Assembly: GCF_000238375.3 (NCBI RefSeq)
Contig: NZ_AHBZ03000015.1
Coordinates: 62,001 to 126,000 of the forward strand
Reading direction: 5' to 3'
Length of the DNA stretch: 64,000 nt
Source of the DNA: Pseudoalteromonas citrea
GTDB lineage: Bacteria; Pseudomonadota; Gammaproteobacteria; Enterobacterales; Alteromonadaceae
Positions 8,250 to 16,923 of the stretch are shown here, one piece after another. A model generated the notes under the pieces. The model ran no database searches. It was given only the letters and a program-made list of their open reading frames with translations, and was not told the DNA's origin. Both the position numbers and the translations under genes were made by a program. Every line of letters starts with the position of its first letter. The stretch's first letter is position 1.

Positions 8250-8408
8250 TTCATAGCGTTTGATTTGCCAACAGGCGTTGATGCACACCCTAATAAGCTA
8301 CTCCCTAAGCCCATAAATGCTAATGTCACGGTATTTTTTGTAAATTGTCTGCGAGAAATCACTGATACTGCCCCTAAATTTTTAAATAAGCTTAATCGAG
8401 CAAAATGA
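8250..8408 (+). pseudogene. Broken host gene, fragment 3 (3' end)
   Basis: After element F the host frame resumes with FIAFDLPTGVDAHPNKL and ends NKLNRAK-stop at 8406-8408. Because the element length is divisible by three, fragments 2 and 3 join in frame when it is removed. The protein family is not recognised. Confidence 0.55.
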
Positions 8409-8692
8409 TACTTTTATCAAAGCTATGTTAAACCTAATGATATTTTCATTGAAAATAAATGATACAATATAACATAACAAAAGAACCAAAAAGGAAGATG
8501 AATACTAAAAATTAGGCATATATGATTTGACCCCTTTGATTACATATAACGTAACCCACATTCAAAAACAACCTATACAAACCTCAATAACTTGTAACAA
8601 TATCGTATAAAAAATAAAACCCAATGGGTGGTAAAGGTTAAATTTCATACAACATTTAATGTCGCTTAATGCTATTCAGCCTATAAGCAAAC
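8409..8692. other. Intergenic region with a loose REP end
   Basis: AT-rich. A lone TTTGACCCCTTTGATTACA at 8527-8545 resembles an element right end. A ribosome-binding-like AAGGAAG precedes a five-codon frame at 8498 that is probably meaningless. Nothing else recognised. Confidence 0.4.
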
Positions 8693-9516
8693 AGGAGTTC
8701 AATGGGGTCAGAGTCGTTGATTTTTCTCTTTTGACTTTAAGAACGCCCCTGATTTTCTATCCCCTCCTTGTGGCAAAGGCGAGACTCTCCTGCCCGACAT
8801 TTCCTCAACTTGTTGTTTGAATTTATCATTGCCAAGTACCCACATTTTATCAGTTTTTATTTTCTCAAGCGTATATGGCGGAATGTCACTTTCAAATAAT
8901 GAGCGGTATTGTGCTTGCCTCTGCTCTGGGCTAGTACCTAACTGCGCATATAAATCATGTTCAGTAATAAGCTCGATGACCTTCCCTACAGCATTATGCT
9001 GATAGCTAGACCAAGTATATTCAGCTGGGTGCTGAACCATGCCTGCTCTCACTGGGTTTAGTTCAATATAACGACTCACAATTAAAAAATAATTGTCACT
9101 ATCAACTAATGTTGATTTAAATCGCCCTTCCCACAATGTGCCCGTGCGTTTATAAATTTGGTTAAAATAGCGAACATAATAACGCCCTAAAGACTGTATA
9201 AGCTTGCTCACACCATTACTTGTGGTTGGTGTTGCCAATAAATGAATATGATTCGTCATCAGTACAAACGCATGTACTTTTACTTCATATTCTTTGGCGT
9301 AGTACTTTAGCTTTTCTAAATAAACAACATAGTCATCTGCTTCAACAAAAGTCACTTGCCGATTGTTACCGCGCTGAACAATATGCTGCGGGATATTGGG
9401 AAGGTTTAATCGAGGAAGACGTGCCATAACTTAACTAGTCCATTAGTTTTCGTTACATTAGTATAGCCCATCAAACATAAGTGAAGCCTAAATCAACGAC
9501 TCTGACCCCATTGATT
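8693..9516 (-). mobile_element. Full RAYT element, copy G
   Basis: Left end GGAGTTCAA-T-GGGGTCAGAGTCG, right end CGACTCTGACCCC-A-TTGATT. The left flank GAGTTCAA is the same as in element C. An extra 45-bp copy of the right end follows (9519-9563), with CCTCATTGATT in place of CCCCATTGATT. Confidence 0.8.
8708..9427 (-). CDS. REP-associated tyrosine transposase, copy G
   Basis: 239 residues and almost the same as copy C. It keeps H60-I-H62, the RTGTLWEGR signature, the Tyr region and the basic C-terminal tail. It lacks two residues (Ala-Thr) before DKMWVLG. It appears intact. It sits outside the broken host gene, in intergenic DNA. Confidence 0.9.
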   Translation of the reverse strand: MARLPRLNLPNIPQHIVQRGNNRQVTFVEADDYVVYLEKLKYYAKEYEVKVHAFVLMTNHIHLLATPTTSNGVSKLIQSLGRYYVRYFNQIYKRTGTLWEGRFKSTLVDSDNYFLIVSRYIELNPVRAGMVQHPAEYTWSSYQHNAVGKVIELITEHDLYAQLGTSPEQRQAQYRSLFESDIPPYTLEKIKTDKMWVLGNDKFKQQVEEMSGRRVSPLPQGGDRKSGAFLKSKEKNQRL

Positions 9517-9518
9517 CT

Positions 9519-9563
9519 CAAACATAAGTGAAGCCTAAATCAACGACTCTGACCTCATTGATT
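9519..9563. repeat. Extra RAYT right-end fragment
   Basis: Repeats the last 45 bp of element G (CAAACATAAGTGAAGCC to ATTGATT) with one C-to-T change. No transposase sequence is attached. Confidence 0.8.
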
Positions 9564-10165
9564 CTAAAGAAGTATTAAGAACCACCAAGGAGTGGTTTCA
9601 ATGAATTTGATAATATTAATGTTTGTTTAACCGTATAAAAACCTAAATCTCAGGTACGCCATATAATTAGAGCTGAAGTACCCTCTGTGGGGGCTAATTT
9701 TATTTGATAAACCGAGTAAGTAAACAGTTAAATCGCATTCACGCCAAGAATCTTCCTTTTTAGAGAAAAACAAGACAAACCGACAAGCAAATAAAGAGCT
9801 GCATATGGGGGTATGAGCTGCCCAAAGCGAGTTACGTTAGCTTCTCAAAACCTGTCAGCAGCTATCTTTCCTTATTACTACATATAACAATTTAACCACT
9901 CTCAAAATCAGGGTAAATACCAATATAAAACTGGTCTAAAAATTAGCCTGTCGACAAGTAGCGCCACGAGCACCCATCGGTACATCGTCAATACATACCT
10001 CTGTAATTTCAATTTAATTTGTATAACGCTTAACATATTGCCTTATACAGGTCCAAGTGATAGAGTGAATTTTGTTCACTCTATATTGCCATAATTTTGG
10101 TATTTAGCTTTAAATAAGGATCGGCATGGCAGTGAACTAAGACTATTAAAATAAAGGAATGAATT
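9564..10165. other. 600-bp intergenic region before precursor peptide 2
   Basis: No convincing gene. It holds the inverted repeat TAGAGTGAA-TTTTG-TTCACTCTA at 10061-10083, about 80 bp before the peptide gene, which may be an operator or an RNA hairpin in its leader. A nine-codon frame at 9601 with a good AAGGAG is too short to call. Confidence 0.45.
10061..10083. promoter_or_regulatory. Inverted repeat upstream of precursor peptide 2
   Basis: Perfect 9-bp arms (TAGAGTGAA and TTCACTCTA) with a 5-base spacer. It is placed where an operator or a 5'-leader hairpin of the peptide gene would be. There is no T-run, so a terminator is less likely. Confidence 0.4.
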
Positions 10166-10315
10166 ATGAAAATGAAACTCAATAAAAAAGCAATCAAGTC
10201 TCTATCTTATACAGAAAAGTCATTAAATCAGGAACAAACCAAACAAGTCGGTGGAGGATGGTCAATTCCAACAAACTACATAATGTGTACGTATATATGT
10301 CCTATTACTCGTTAA
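10166..10315 (+). CDS. Putative ribosomal natural-product precursor peptide 2 (GG leader)
   Basis: A 49-residue peptide. Its leader has the same positions as peptide 1 (L5 N6 K7, K11, L13 S14, L20, T25, Q27, V28, G30) and ends QVGGG, a double-glycine-type site at 29-31. The predicted core (about 31-49) begins with Trp, contains C41 and C45 (CTYIC) and ends PITR. Two cysteines plus Ser/Thr would allow a disulfide or thioether bridge. AAAGGAA at 10153-10159, 6 bp before the ATG, supports translation. No synthetase, radical SAM enzyme or exporter is encoded nearby, so maturation, if any, would use enzymes elsewhere in the genome. It could instead be a bacteriocin-like or signalling peptide. Confidence 0.6.
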   Translation: MKMKLNKKAIKSLSYTEKSLNQEQTKQVGGGWSIPTNYIMCTYICPITR

Positions 10316-10541
10316 TTTAATTGTTTAGCGCGACTCACAGCGCGACACTCTTAACTAAAGTTAAGCAGTCATAATCTCTTTTTCACATATTTATTGGCTG
10401 CTTTTTTGATTCCAAGTACATAAACTCTTATACGAACAACCCACTGAAAATAAGCCGTTCGTAAAAGTTATAATCTCCAACAAGGCCATGCAACTGACAC
10501 TAAAAGTGCCATAGGTGAAGCGTTGCGATCACGGAAAGTCA

Positions 10542-10655
10542 GTGAAGTATTTAATCTTATTTATGCTTTTATCTAGTCTTGCTTATGCCCACCAAGATAC
10601 CATCATTAAACTTGAAGGTAATAAATTAATCGGTCTTCCTAATCAGAGTACGTAA
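10542..10655 (+). pseudogene. Remnant of an exported-protein gene
   Basis: A GTG-started frame of 37 codons coding for a clear signal peptide (hydrophobic core ending SSLAYA) followed by HQDTIIKLEGNKL, then a stop. A protein with only a signal peptide and about 20 mature residues is unlikely to be complete, so I read it as the 5' end of a decayed gene. GGAAAG lies a few bases upstream. The family is not identified. Confidence 0.4.
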
Positions 10656-10875
10656 ATCCCTATAGGCAATGCACTTCAAGACATGCCGGTACATGGATGT
10701 GCTTTCATGGCGTTTACGTTCACATCAATTATTTATTTGAAGATCAGCGTCGCTGGGTGAGTCCAGTGAGGGCCAGCGGCCGCCCCTCTTTGGTTGCTGT
10801 CGCCAACGCGACAAAGGGTTAATTTTCAAATGAATGTTGAGAAATAGAAAATGCTGACATGAGTTGTTTTGTGGG
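10656..10875. other. Intergenic stretch before the hairpin array
   Basis: Contains a GC-rich patch around 10745-10820 (GGCCAGCGGCCGCCCC) that stands out from its AT-rich surroundings. The possible reading frames have no recognisable features. Confidence 0.35.
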
Positions 10876-11375
10876 TCCTGACTTTCGTCAGGAAGAGGAT
10901 ATTGATACAAGCAAGATCCTGACCTACGTCAGGAAAACGACATTAATACAAGCACTGCTAAGAATAGATCCTGACCTGTCTCAGGCAGACGATATTGATT
11001 CAAGTGCTGGTAAGAATGGGTCCTGACCTACGTCAGGAAGACGATATTGATTCAAGTGCTGCTAGGAATAGATCCTGACCTGCGTCAGAAAGACGATATT
11101 GATTCAAGTGCTGCTAAGAATGGGTCCTGACCGACGTCAAGAAAACGATATTGATTCAAGTGCTGCTCAGAATGGGTCCTGACCTGCGTCAGGAAGACGA
11201 TATTGATTAAAGTGCTGCTAAGAATGGATCCTGACCTTCGTCAGGAAGACGGTATTGATATAAGTACAGCTAAGAATAGATCCTGACCTTCGTCAGGAAG
11301 ACAATAACTACCTTGAAAAACGATATTGATACAAGCGCTGCTAAGAATGGAGCCTAACTTGCGTCAGAAAGGCAT
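10876..11375. repeat. Tandem array of 52-bp hairpin units
   Basis: About ten units, each beginning TCCTGACCTnCGTCAGGA, a short inverted repeat (TCCTGAC/GTCAGGA), followed by AGACGATATTGATTCAAGTGCTGCTAAGAATGG. The unit starts at 10917, 10969, 11021, 11073, 11125, 11177, 11229 and 11281 are exactly 52 bp apart. The first unit (10876) is 41 bp long, and the last spacing is stretched by about 20 bp. Units differ by a few bases. The array lies between plus-strand remnants and the 3' end of gcvP, where transcription converges. Confidence 0.9.
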
Positions 11376-11408
11376 AATTAAAATACCAGCTTCTATTTAA
11401 CAAGCTAC

Positions 11409-11443
11409 AAAAAAGCCGCTTTGAACACTCAAAGCGGCTTTTT
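11409..11443. terminator. Bidirectional terminator after gcvP
   Basis: AAAAAGCCGCTTTGA, a four-base loop and TCAAAGCGGCTTTTT form a perfect stem with A and T runs on both sides, 45 bp beyond the gcvP stop. Confidence 0.92.
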
Positions 11444-11488
11444 AATTTAAGTAGAGGTTTGGCGTAAAGCCAAACCTACCTCACTCAA

Positions 11489-14380
11489 TTACTCTGCATA
11501 CGTCTCAATTGGCGGACATGAACAAATTAAGTTACGGTCACCTAACACGTCGTCAATACGTGTAACTGTTGGCCAGAACTTGTCTTTTGCCACACTTGGT
11601 ACTGGGAATGCCGCGTAGAAACGGTCATACGCTCGGTTCCACTCATTGCCTAGTACGTCAGCTTGGGTGTGTGGTGCAAATACCAATGGGTTGTTTTCAA
11701 TAGACCATTCACCAGAGATGATTCTGTCTACTTCGCCCTTGATAGAGATCATGGCTTCAATGAAGCGGTCGATTTCTACTTTAGATTCAGACTCAGTAGG
11801 CTCAATCATCAATGTGCCTGCTACTGGGAACGACATAGTCGGTGAGTGGAAACCATAATCTTGTAAACGCTTAGCGATATCCATTTCTGTGATGCCTGAC
11901 GTTTCTTTGATTGGGCGTAAATCAACAATACATTCGTGTGCAACACGGTTGTTTTGACCACGGTACAAAATTGGGTAATGCTCACTTAGCTTTTCTGTTA
12001 AGTAGTTGGCATTCACAATCGCCATTTCAGTTGCTTGCTTTAAGCCTTCTGAGCCCATCATCGTGATGTATGCCCATGAAATAGGAAGAATGGCTGCTGA
12101 ACCGTAAGGTGCTGCTGATACTGCGCCATTACCTTCAGTCGTGCCTGGTACGTTGATCACGCTGTGGTTCGGCATAAACTCTGCTAGGTGTGATTTAACC
12201 CCAATTGGGCCAACACCTGGGCCACCGCCACCGTGTGGAATACAGAATGTTTTGTGCAAGTTAAGGTGTGATACGTCAGACCCAATTGAACCTGGGCTGG
12301 TAATACCCACCTGTGCGTTCATGTTCGCGCCATCCATGTATACTTGGCCGCCGTGCTCATGCACGATGTTGCATACTTCTTTGATGCTTTGCTCGTAAAC
12401 ACCATGTGTAGATGGGTAGGTTACCATGATACATGATAGGTTTTCAGCTACGTCAGCGGCTTTCGCACGTAGGTCGTCCATATCGATGTTACCAAGCGAG
12501 TCACACGCAACAACCACCACTTTCATGCTGGCCATTTGTGCTGATGCTGGGTTAGTACCATGTGCTGAACTTGGGATTAAGCAGATGTTACGGTGCCCTT
12601 CGCCACGTGACTCATGGTATTTACGAATTGCGATAAGACCCGCATATTCACCTTGTGCACCAGAGTTTGGCTGTAATGATACTGCGTCGTATCCGGTGAT
12701 GTTTACCAACCACTCGTTAAGCTCGTTGATCATCACTTGGTAACCTTGTGCTTGATCAAGCGGGCAGAATGGGTGCATTTCTGCAAATTCAGGCCACGTT
12801 ACTGGGATCATCTCCGCTGTCGCATTCAGTTTCATAGTACATGAACCTAATGAGATCATAGAGTGGTTAAGCGCTAAATCTTTATTTTCAAGGCGCTTAA
12901 TATAACGCAGCATTTCGGTCTCGCTGTGGTACGAGTTGAAGTTAGGATGCGTTAAAATTTCGTCGTCACGTACTAGGCTTGCTGGAATACCAGTGATGCC
13001 ATCAGCAGCAACTTGAGAATCAAGTGCATCTACATCAAGGCCATGGCCTTCACCTAGAATAATATCAAACAACTGTGCTACATCGGCACGAGTGGTTGTT
13101 TCGTTCACTGATACTGAGTATTCACCCGCATGATTAGTTGCAAAGTTTACCTCTGCTGCAATCGCACGTGCAACTACCGCATCTTTGTCTGCACTTACCA
13201 CTGTTAGCGTGTCAAACCATGTGTCATGCTTCAGCGTCACGCCTTTTGATGTCAGGCCGGTTGCTAAAATGCTGGCAAAACGGTTAGTGCGTTGAGCAAT
13301 GGTTTTTAGCCCTTGAGGGCCATGGTACACCGCATAAAATGCTGCCATGTTGGCAAGTAATACCTGCGCTGTACAAATGTTTGAATTGGCTTTTTCACGA
13401 CGGATATGCTGCTCACGTGTTTGCATTGCCATACGTAGTGCATCGTTACCTAAGCGGTCTTTTGATACACCAATAATACGACCTGGCAGTGAACGCTTGT
13501 ACTTATCGCGTGTTGCGAAAAATGCAGCATGTGGACCACCGTAACCCATTGGTACACCAAAACGTTGTGCAGATCCTAGTACGACGTCTGCACCGAGTTT
13601 ACCTGGTGCTTTTAGTAGCATTAAGCTCATGATGTCTGCGGCAACACAGGCAATCGCTTTTTTATCTTGTATTTGTGCGATAAGCGTTTGTACGTCTACC
13701 ACTTCACCCGTTGTGCTTGGGTATTGGAAAAGCGCACCAAAAATCTCATGGTTTACAGCGTCTGTTGCTGGGCCAACGATGATGTCAAAACCAAACTGTT
13801 CTGCACGCGTTGTTACTACGTCAATGGTTTGCGTGTGAACGTCTTCGGCAATAAAGAATGCATTGGCTTTTTTCGCTTTAGATACGCGTTTAGCCAGTGC
13901 CATCGCCTCTGCTGCTGCCGTAGACTCATCTAACAATGAGGCTGATGCTAAGTCTAAACCAGTAATATCAATGGTAAGAGTCTGGAAGTTAAGTAATGAT
14001 TCTAAACGACCTTGCGCAATCTCTGGCTGATAAGGTGTATACGCCGTGTACCAACCTGGGTTTTCAAGTACGTTACGTAAAATCACGTTTGGTACATGTG
14101 TTGGGTGGTAGCCCTGTCCAATGTACGACTTGAATACTTTGTTTTGGCTTGCAACCGACTTTAGGTAGCTCAGCGTTTCAACTTCAGTACGGCTATCGCC
14201 TACTGTTAAACCTTGCTCTAAACGGATAGCTGCAGGGACGGTTTGACCGATCAGCTCTTCAACACTCGATACTTCAAGAGCAGCTAGCATATCGCTAACT
14301 TGCGCTGGGCTAGGCCCAATATGGCGGCGAATAAAATCTTGCTTTTGCTCTAACTGTTCAAGAGATTTGGCGTTTGACAT
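11489..14380 (-). CDS. gcvP: Glycine dehydrogenase (decarboxylating), P-protein
   Basis: This 963-residue homodimer-type P-protein uses PLP to decarboxylate glycine and passes the aminomethyl group to lipoylated GcvH. The PLP-binding lysine is in [18 protein letters not shown], about residue 710. The N-terminal half has the degenerate second PLP-fold domain and begins FIRRHIGPS, as in E. coli GcvP. The length matches the family. It is the last gene of the gcv set, but a strong hairpin separates it from gcvH, so it may also be transcribed from its own promoter in the 181-bp gap. Confidence 0.97.
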   Translation of the reverse strand: MSNAKSLEQLEQKQDFIRRHIGPSPAQVSDMLAALEVSSVEELIGQTVPAAIRLEQGLTVGDSRTEVETLSYLKSVASQNKVFKSYIGQGYHPTHVPNVILRNVLENPGWYTAYTPYQPEIAQGRLESLLNFQTLTIDITGLDLASASLLDESTAAAEAMALAKRVSKAKKANAFFIAEDVHTQTIDVVTTRAEQFGFDIIVGPATDAVNHEIFGALFQYPSTTGEVVDVQTLIAQIQDKKAIACVAADIMSLMLLKAPGKLGADVVLGSAQRFGVPMGYGGPHAAFFATRDKYKRSLPGRIIGVSKDRLGNDALRMAMQTREQHIRREKANSNICTAQVLLANMAAFYAVYHGPQGLKTIAQRTNRFASILATGLTSKGVTLKHDTWFDTLTVVSADKDAVVARAIAAEVNFATNHAGEYSVSVNETTTRADVAQLFDIILGEGHGLDVDALDSQVAADGITGIPASLVRDDEILTHPNFNSYHSETEMLRYIKRLENKDLALNHSMISLGSCTMKLNATAEMIPVTWPEFAEMHPFCPLDQAQGYQVMINELNEWLVNITGYDAVSLQPNSGAQGEYAGLIAIRKYHESRGEGHRNICLIPSSAHGTNPASAQMASMKVVVVACDSLGNIDMDDLRAKAADVAENLSCIMVTYPSTHGVYEQSIKEVCNIVHEHGGQVYMDGANMNAQVGITSPGSIGSDVSHLNLHKTFCIPHGGGGPGVGPIGVKSHLAEFMPNHSVINVPGTTEGNGAVSAAPYGSAAILPISWAYITMMGSEGLKQATEMAIVNANYLTEKLSEHYPILYRGQNNRVAHECIVDLRPIKETSGITEMDIAKRLQDYGFHSPTMSFPVAGTLMIEPTESESKVEIDRFIEAMISIKGEVDRIISGEWSIENNPLVFAPHTQADVLGNEWNRAYDRFYAAFPVPSVAKDKFWPTVTRIDDVLGDRNLICSCPPIETYAE

Positions 14381-14522
14381 TAGTCCAGATTCCTATGATC
14401 CAAAAATATAAATAATATTTACTGCAATAAACCAACGGGGTTTATATTGGTCTATGGTAATCAATTTTAAACAGCACACAGCAAGGGTAATGGCTTGACT
14501 AAAGTGTGTGTTTGAAAACAAT

Positions 14523-14544
14523 AAAAGCCCCGGTTGGGGCTTTT
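14523..14544. terminator. Terminator between gcvH and gcvP
   Basis: AAAAGCCCC-GGTT-GGGGCTTTT is a perfect 9-bp stem with a four-base loop, 18 bp after the gcvH stop. It should end or strongly reduce transcription of gcvTH before gcvP. Confidence 0.85.
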
Positions 14545-14561
14545 AAAAACTCACTCGACGA

Positions 14562-14951
14562 TTAATCTTCGTCGATTGAGTTTGCGTAACCTTCTGCATC
14601 TAACAGGTTACCTAGCTCAGCTTCATCAGATGCTTTAACACGGAATAACCAACCGTCGCCGAACGCGTCGTTGTTAACCGTTTCTGGTGAATCTTCAAGG
14701 TCTTCGTTAATAGCAACGATTTCACCAGTGATTGGTGCATAGATATCTGATGCCGCTTTTACCGACTCAGCTACAGCACAATCTTCACCCGCATCAACTT
14801 CATCGCCAACTTCTGGTAATTCTACGAATACCATGTCGCCTAAAAGCTCTTGAGCGTGCTCAGTGATACCTACAGTATAAGTACCATCACCTTCGGCGCG
14901 AACCCACTCGTGTGAAGACGCGTACTTTAACTCGCTAGGAATATTGCTCAT
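14562..14951 (-). CDS. gcvH: Glycine cleavage system H protein
   Basis: A 129-residue lipoyl carrier. The lipoylation lysine is in [10 protein letters not shown], the standard motif. The N-terminus ([15 protein letters not shown]) and acidic C-terminus are typical. It shuttles the aminomethyl group from GcvP to GcvT. It starts 53 bp after gcvT, with an AGGAAC ribosome binding site before the ATG. Confidence 0.97.
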   Translation of the reverse strand: MSNIPSELKYASSHEWVRAEGDGTYTVGITEHAQELLGDMVFVELPEVGDEVDAGEDCAVAESVKAASDIYAPITGEIVAINEDLEDSPETVNNDAFGDGWLFRVKASDEAELGNLLDAEGYANSIDED

Positions 14952-15003
14952 TTTTTGTTCCTTTGGTTCGGTTTTTTAGGCGGCGCACCGCCCTATTATA
15001 ATA

Positions 15004-16086
15004 TTAAATAATTGACTTGCCGTTACGTACAAAGCTTGGCTTCACTACTTTAACGTCAACTAGCTTTTTGCGCATTTCAACCTGTGCTGTCTCACCAGTA
15101 GAGCGAGGTACTCGTGCTAAAGCAACACTAAAGCCAAGCGTCGGTGAGAATGTACCAGAAGTGATAACCCCTTCGCCACCTTCTACGATAACTTTAGAGC
15201 CTGCACGTAACACGCCTTTGCTCTCTAGCACTAAACCAACTAGCTTATCTGTGCTCTTGTCTGCACGTTGTTGCTCAACCACTTTACGGCCAATGAAGTC
15301 ACGCTCAGCAGGTTCCCAAGCAATCGTCCACGCCATGTTTGCAGCCAATGGCGACACAGTGTCGTCCATGTCTAAGCCGTACAAGTTCATGCCCGCTTCT
15401 AAACGTAGCGTATCACGTGCACCTAAGCCAGCAGGAGCAACACCTGCGTCTAATAATTTTTGCCAAAGGTCCGCAGCACCGTCATTGTGTACCACAATTT
15501 CATATCCTGCTTCACCCGTGTAACCTGTGGTAGCGATGAATAAATCACCTGCTTGCACACCAAAGAAAGGCTTCATACCTTCAACAGCAGCATTTTGCTC
15601 TGCATCTAAAACCTCAGCCGTTTTTGCTTTGGCATTCGGGCCTTGTACTGCAATCATCGCATACTCTGGACGTTCAGTTACTTCAACTGCATAACCTTCA
15701 GATACTGTCGCAATGTGTGCTAAATCTTTTTCACGCGTCGCTGAGTTTACAACTAGGCGGTAATCCGTTTCAGTGAAGAAATAAATGATAAGGTCGTCAA
15801 TTACGCCGCCTTGCTCATTTAACATGCCGGTGTAAAGCGCTTTACCAGGAACAGTTAACTTCGCTACATCATTTGCAACTAGCTTACGCAAAAATGCTTT
15901 TGCATCATCGCCTTTTACATCCACAATGGTCATATGAGATACGTCAAACATACCTGCATCGGTACGTACCGCGTTGTGCTCTTCAATCTGTGAACCATAG
16001 TTAATTGGCATATCCCAACCGTGGAAATCCACCATTTTCGCGCCAGCTTCAATGTGCTTTGCATGTAGTACTGTTTTAGAAGTCAT
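15004..16086 (-). CDS. gcvT: Glycine cleavage system T protein, aminomethyltransferase
   Basis: A 360-residue folate-binding transferase that releases ammonia from the GcvH-bound intermediate and forms 5,10-methylene-THF. It has the GcvT N-terminal signature [11 protein letters not shown], the YTGEAGYEI region, and the [18 protein letters not shown] segment with catalytic Asp and Arg. The length is normal. AAGGAA precedes the ATG. The upstream neighbour is a shortened GcvT-like paralogue. Confidence 0.97.
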   Translation of the reverse strand: MTSKTVLHAKHIEAGAKMVDFHGWDMPINYGSQIEEHNAVRTDAGMFDVSHMTIVDVKGDDAKAFLRKLVANDVAKLTVPGKALYTGMLNEQGGVIDDLIIYFFTETDYRLVVNSATREKDLAHIATVSEGYAVEVTERPEYAMIAVQGPNAKAKTAEVLDAEQNAAVEGMKPFFGVQAGDLFIATTGYTGEAGYEIVVHNDGAADLWQKLLDAGVAPAGLGARDTLRLEAGMNLYGLDMDDTVSPLAANMAWTIAWEPAERDFIGRKVVEQQRADKSTDKLVGLVLESKGVLRAGSKVIVEGGEGVITSGTFSPTLGFSVALARVPRSTGETAQVEMRKKLVDVKVVKPSFVRNGKSII

Positions 16087-16171
16087 ATCATTCCTTCACT
16101 GTCATATTTGTACTTATAGGGTATGAGCTATAAGTATTGCCTCATAGTGAGGTGGGGTTAATTCAATAGTA

Positions 16172-16205
16172 ACAAGGGCCGCAAAATCATCTTGCTAGCC
16201 CTTGT
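16172..16205. terminator. Hairpin between the GcvT-like gene and gcvT
   Basis: ACAAGGGC and GCCCTTGT are perfect 8-bp arms around an 18-base loop, just after the stop of the upstream gene. There is no T-run, so it is more likely an attenuator or mRNA-processing hairpin than a full terminator. Confidence 0.45.
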
Positions 16206-16220
16206 CATATAATCTGTTTG

Positions 16221-16793
16221 TTAGTTTAGGCTAAAGCCTTGCTGCTGCAATACGCCTTGCCACTTTTCAAGTGTTGGCTTTAGCGCAATGAGCTGATATT
16301 GCTGTTCGCCGCTTTGCAGTAATGAAGTGACAAACACCTCACCACTTTGTCGGCCATAGCACGCTTGCTCGTCAGATATACGAAGGCCCGGCGTTAGCTC
16401 AAAGCTGCTCACCAAGGTGTCAAATGCTTGCTGACCACTGAGTGTGCTTACATTTAAGTCTTCGCGCACCACTAGTTCAATATCGTACTCATGTTCATGC
16501 TGCGTAATTAATGCTTTAAATGATGCGACAGAATCGACATCCACAACGAAACGATAGGCAGTTTCGCTGAAGTAATAAACGGCAAAATATTCACCACTTA
16601 CTAATTGACCTTTGACGCCCAGTCCCGGGGCCATCAATTTGTTTAAGTTAAGCCCTAGCACTTGATTTAAAAACGGCGTCGTTTCAAAACCACTAAAATC
16701 TAAAATCACTAGGTTATGTGTAGCAACCATGCTATTGGCTGCAGGCGCTATGCCTTGGCGATGTTTAGCAAACATTGTAGGAGCAAAAGTCAT
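16221..16793 (-). CDS. Short GcvT-like protein of unknown function
   Basis: 190 residues that align with roughly the first two thirds of GcvT: VILDFSGFETTPFLNQVL against the [19 protein letters not shown] region, then EYFAVYYFSETAYRFVVD against [14 protein letters not shown]. The C-terminal domain and the [11 protein letters not shown] catalytic segment are absent, so aminomethyl transfer is unlikely. It may be a folate- or protein-binding accessory subunit, or a decaying duplicate; the reading frame is intact. It is the first gene of the gcv group and is divergent from the LysR gene. Confidence 0.7.
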   Translation of the reverse strand: MTFAPTMFAKHRQGIAPAANSMVATHNLVILDFSGFETTPFLNQVLGLNLNKLMAPGLGVKGQLVSGEYFAVYYFSETAYRFVVDVDSVASFKALITQHEHEYDIELVVREDLNVSTLSGQQAFDTLVSSFELTPGLRISDEQACYGRQSGEVFVTSLLQSGEQQYQLIALKPTLEKWQGVLQQQGFSLN

Positions 16794-16865
16794 TGCTACA
16801 CCTTAAATAAATTTTCATTAGCTGAAAGTATATGGGGGCTGATAAGCAACAACAAATTGTAATTT

Positions 16866-16881
16866 TTTATCAATTGATAAA
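16866..16881. promoter_or_regulatory. 16-bp palindrome, candidate LysR-type operator
   Basis: TTTATCAATTGATAAA is a perfect palindrome in the 130-bp gap between the LysR gene and the gcv group, 43 bp before the LysR start. Its ATC-n4-GAT core fits the interrupted dyad typical of LysR regulators, so it probably controls one or both divergent promoters. Confidence 0.6.
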
Positions 16882-16923
16882 TAATACTTATATAAACAGC
16901 TAGATTAAATTGTATTTATTAAT

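Noticed and set aside
8498-8515. Five-codon ORF after AAGGAAG, possibly the start of a cut-off gene
   Set aside because: No continuation of any coding frame can be seen after the stop codon.
4945-9563. Prophage or integrative element
   Set aside because: No integrase, structural or conjugation genes, and no attachment-site duplication at tRNA-Trp, which is 17 kb away.
9601-9630. Nine-codon ORF with a good AAGGAG
   Set aside because: Too short to be told from chance; no repeat of the leader-peptide pattern.
10725-10910. 61-residue minus-strand ORF
   Set aside because: It runs into the hairpin array and has no recognisable domain or ribosome binding site.
10876-11375. CRISPR array
   Set aside because: The parts between the short palindromes are repeated as well, so there are no unique spacers, and there are no cas genes.
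11646-13933. Several plus-strand ORFs opposite gcvP
   Set aside because: Shadows of the real minus-strand gene, with no ribosome binding sites or family features.
16087-16220. Glycine riboswitch before gcvT
   Set aside because: The conserved riboswitch core is not present; only a simple hairpin is found.
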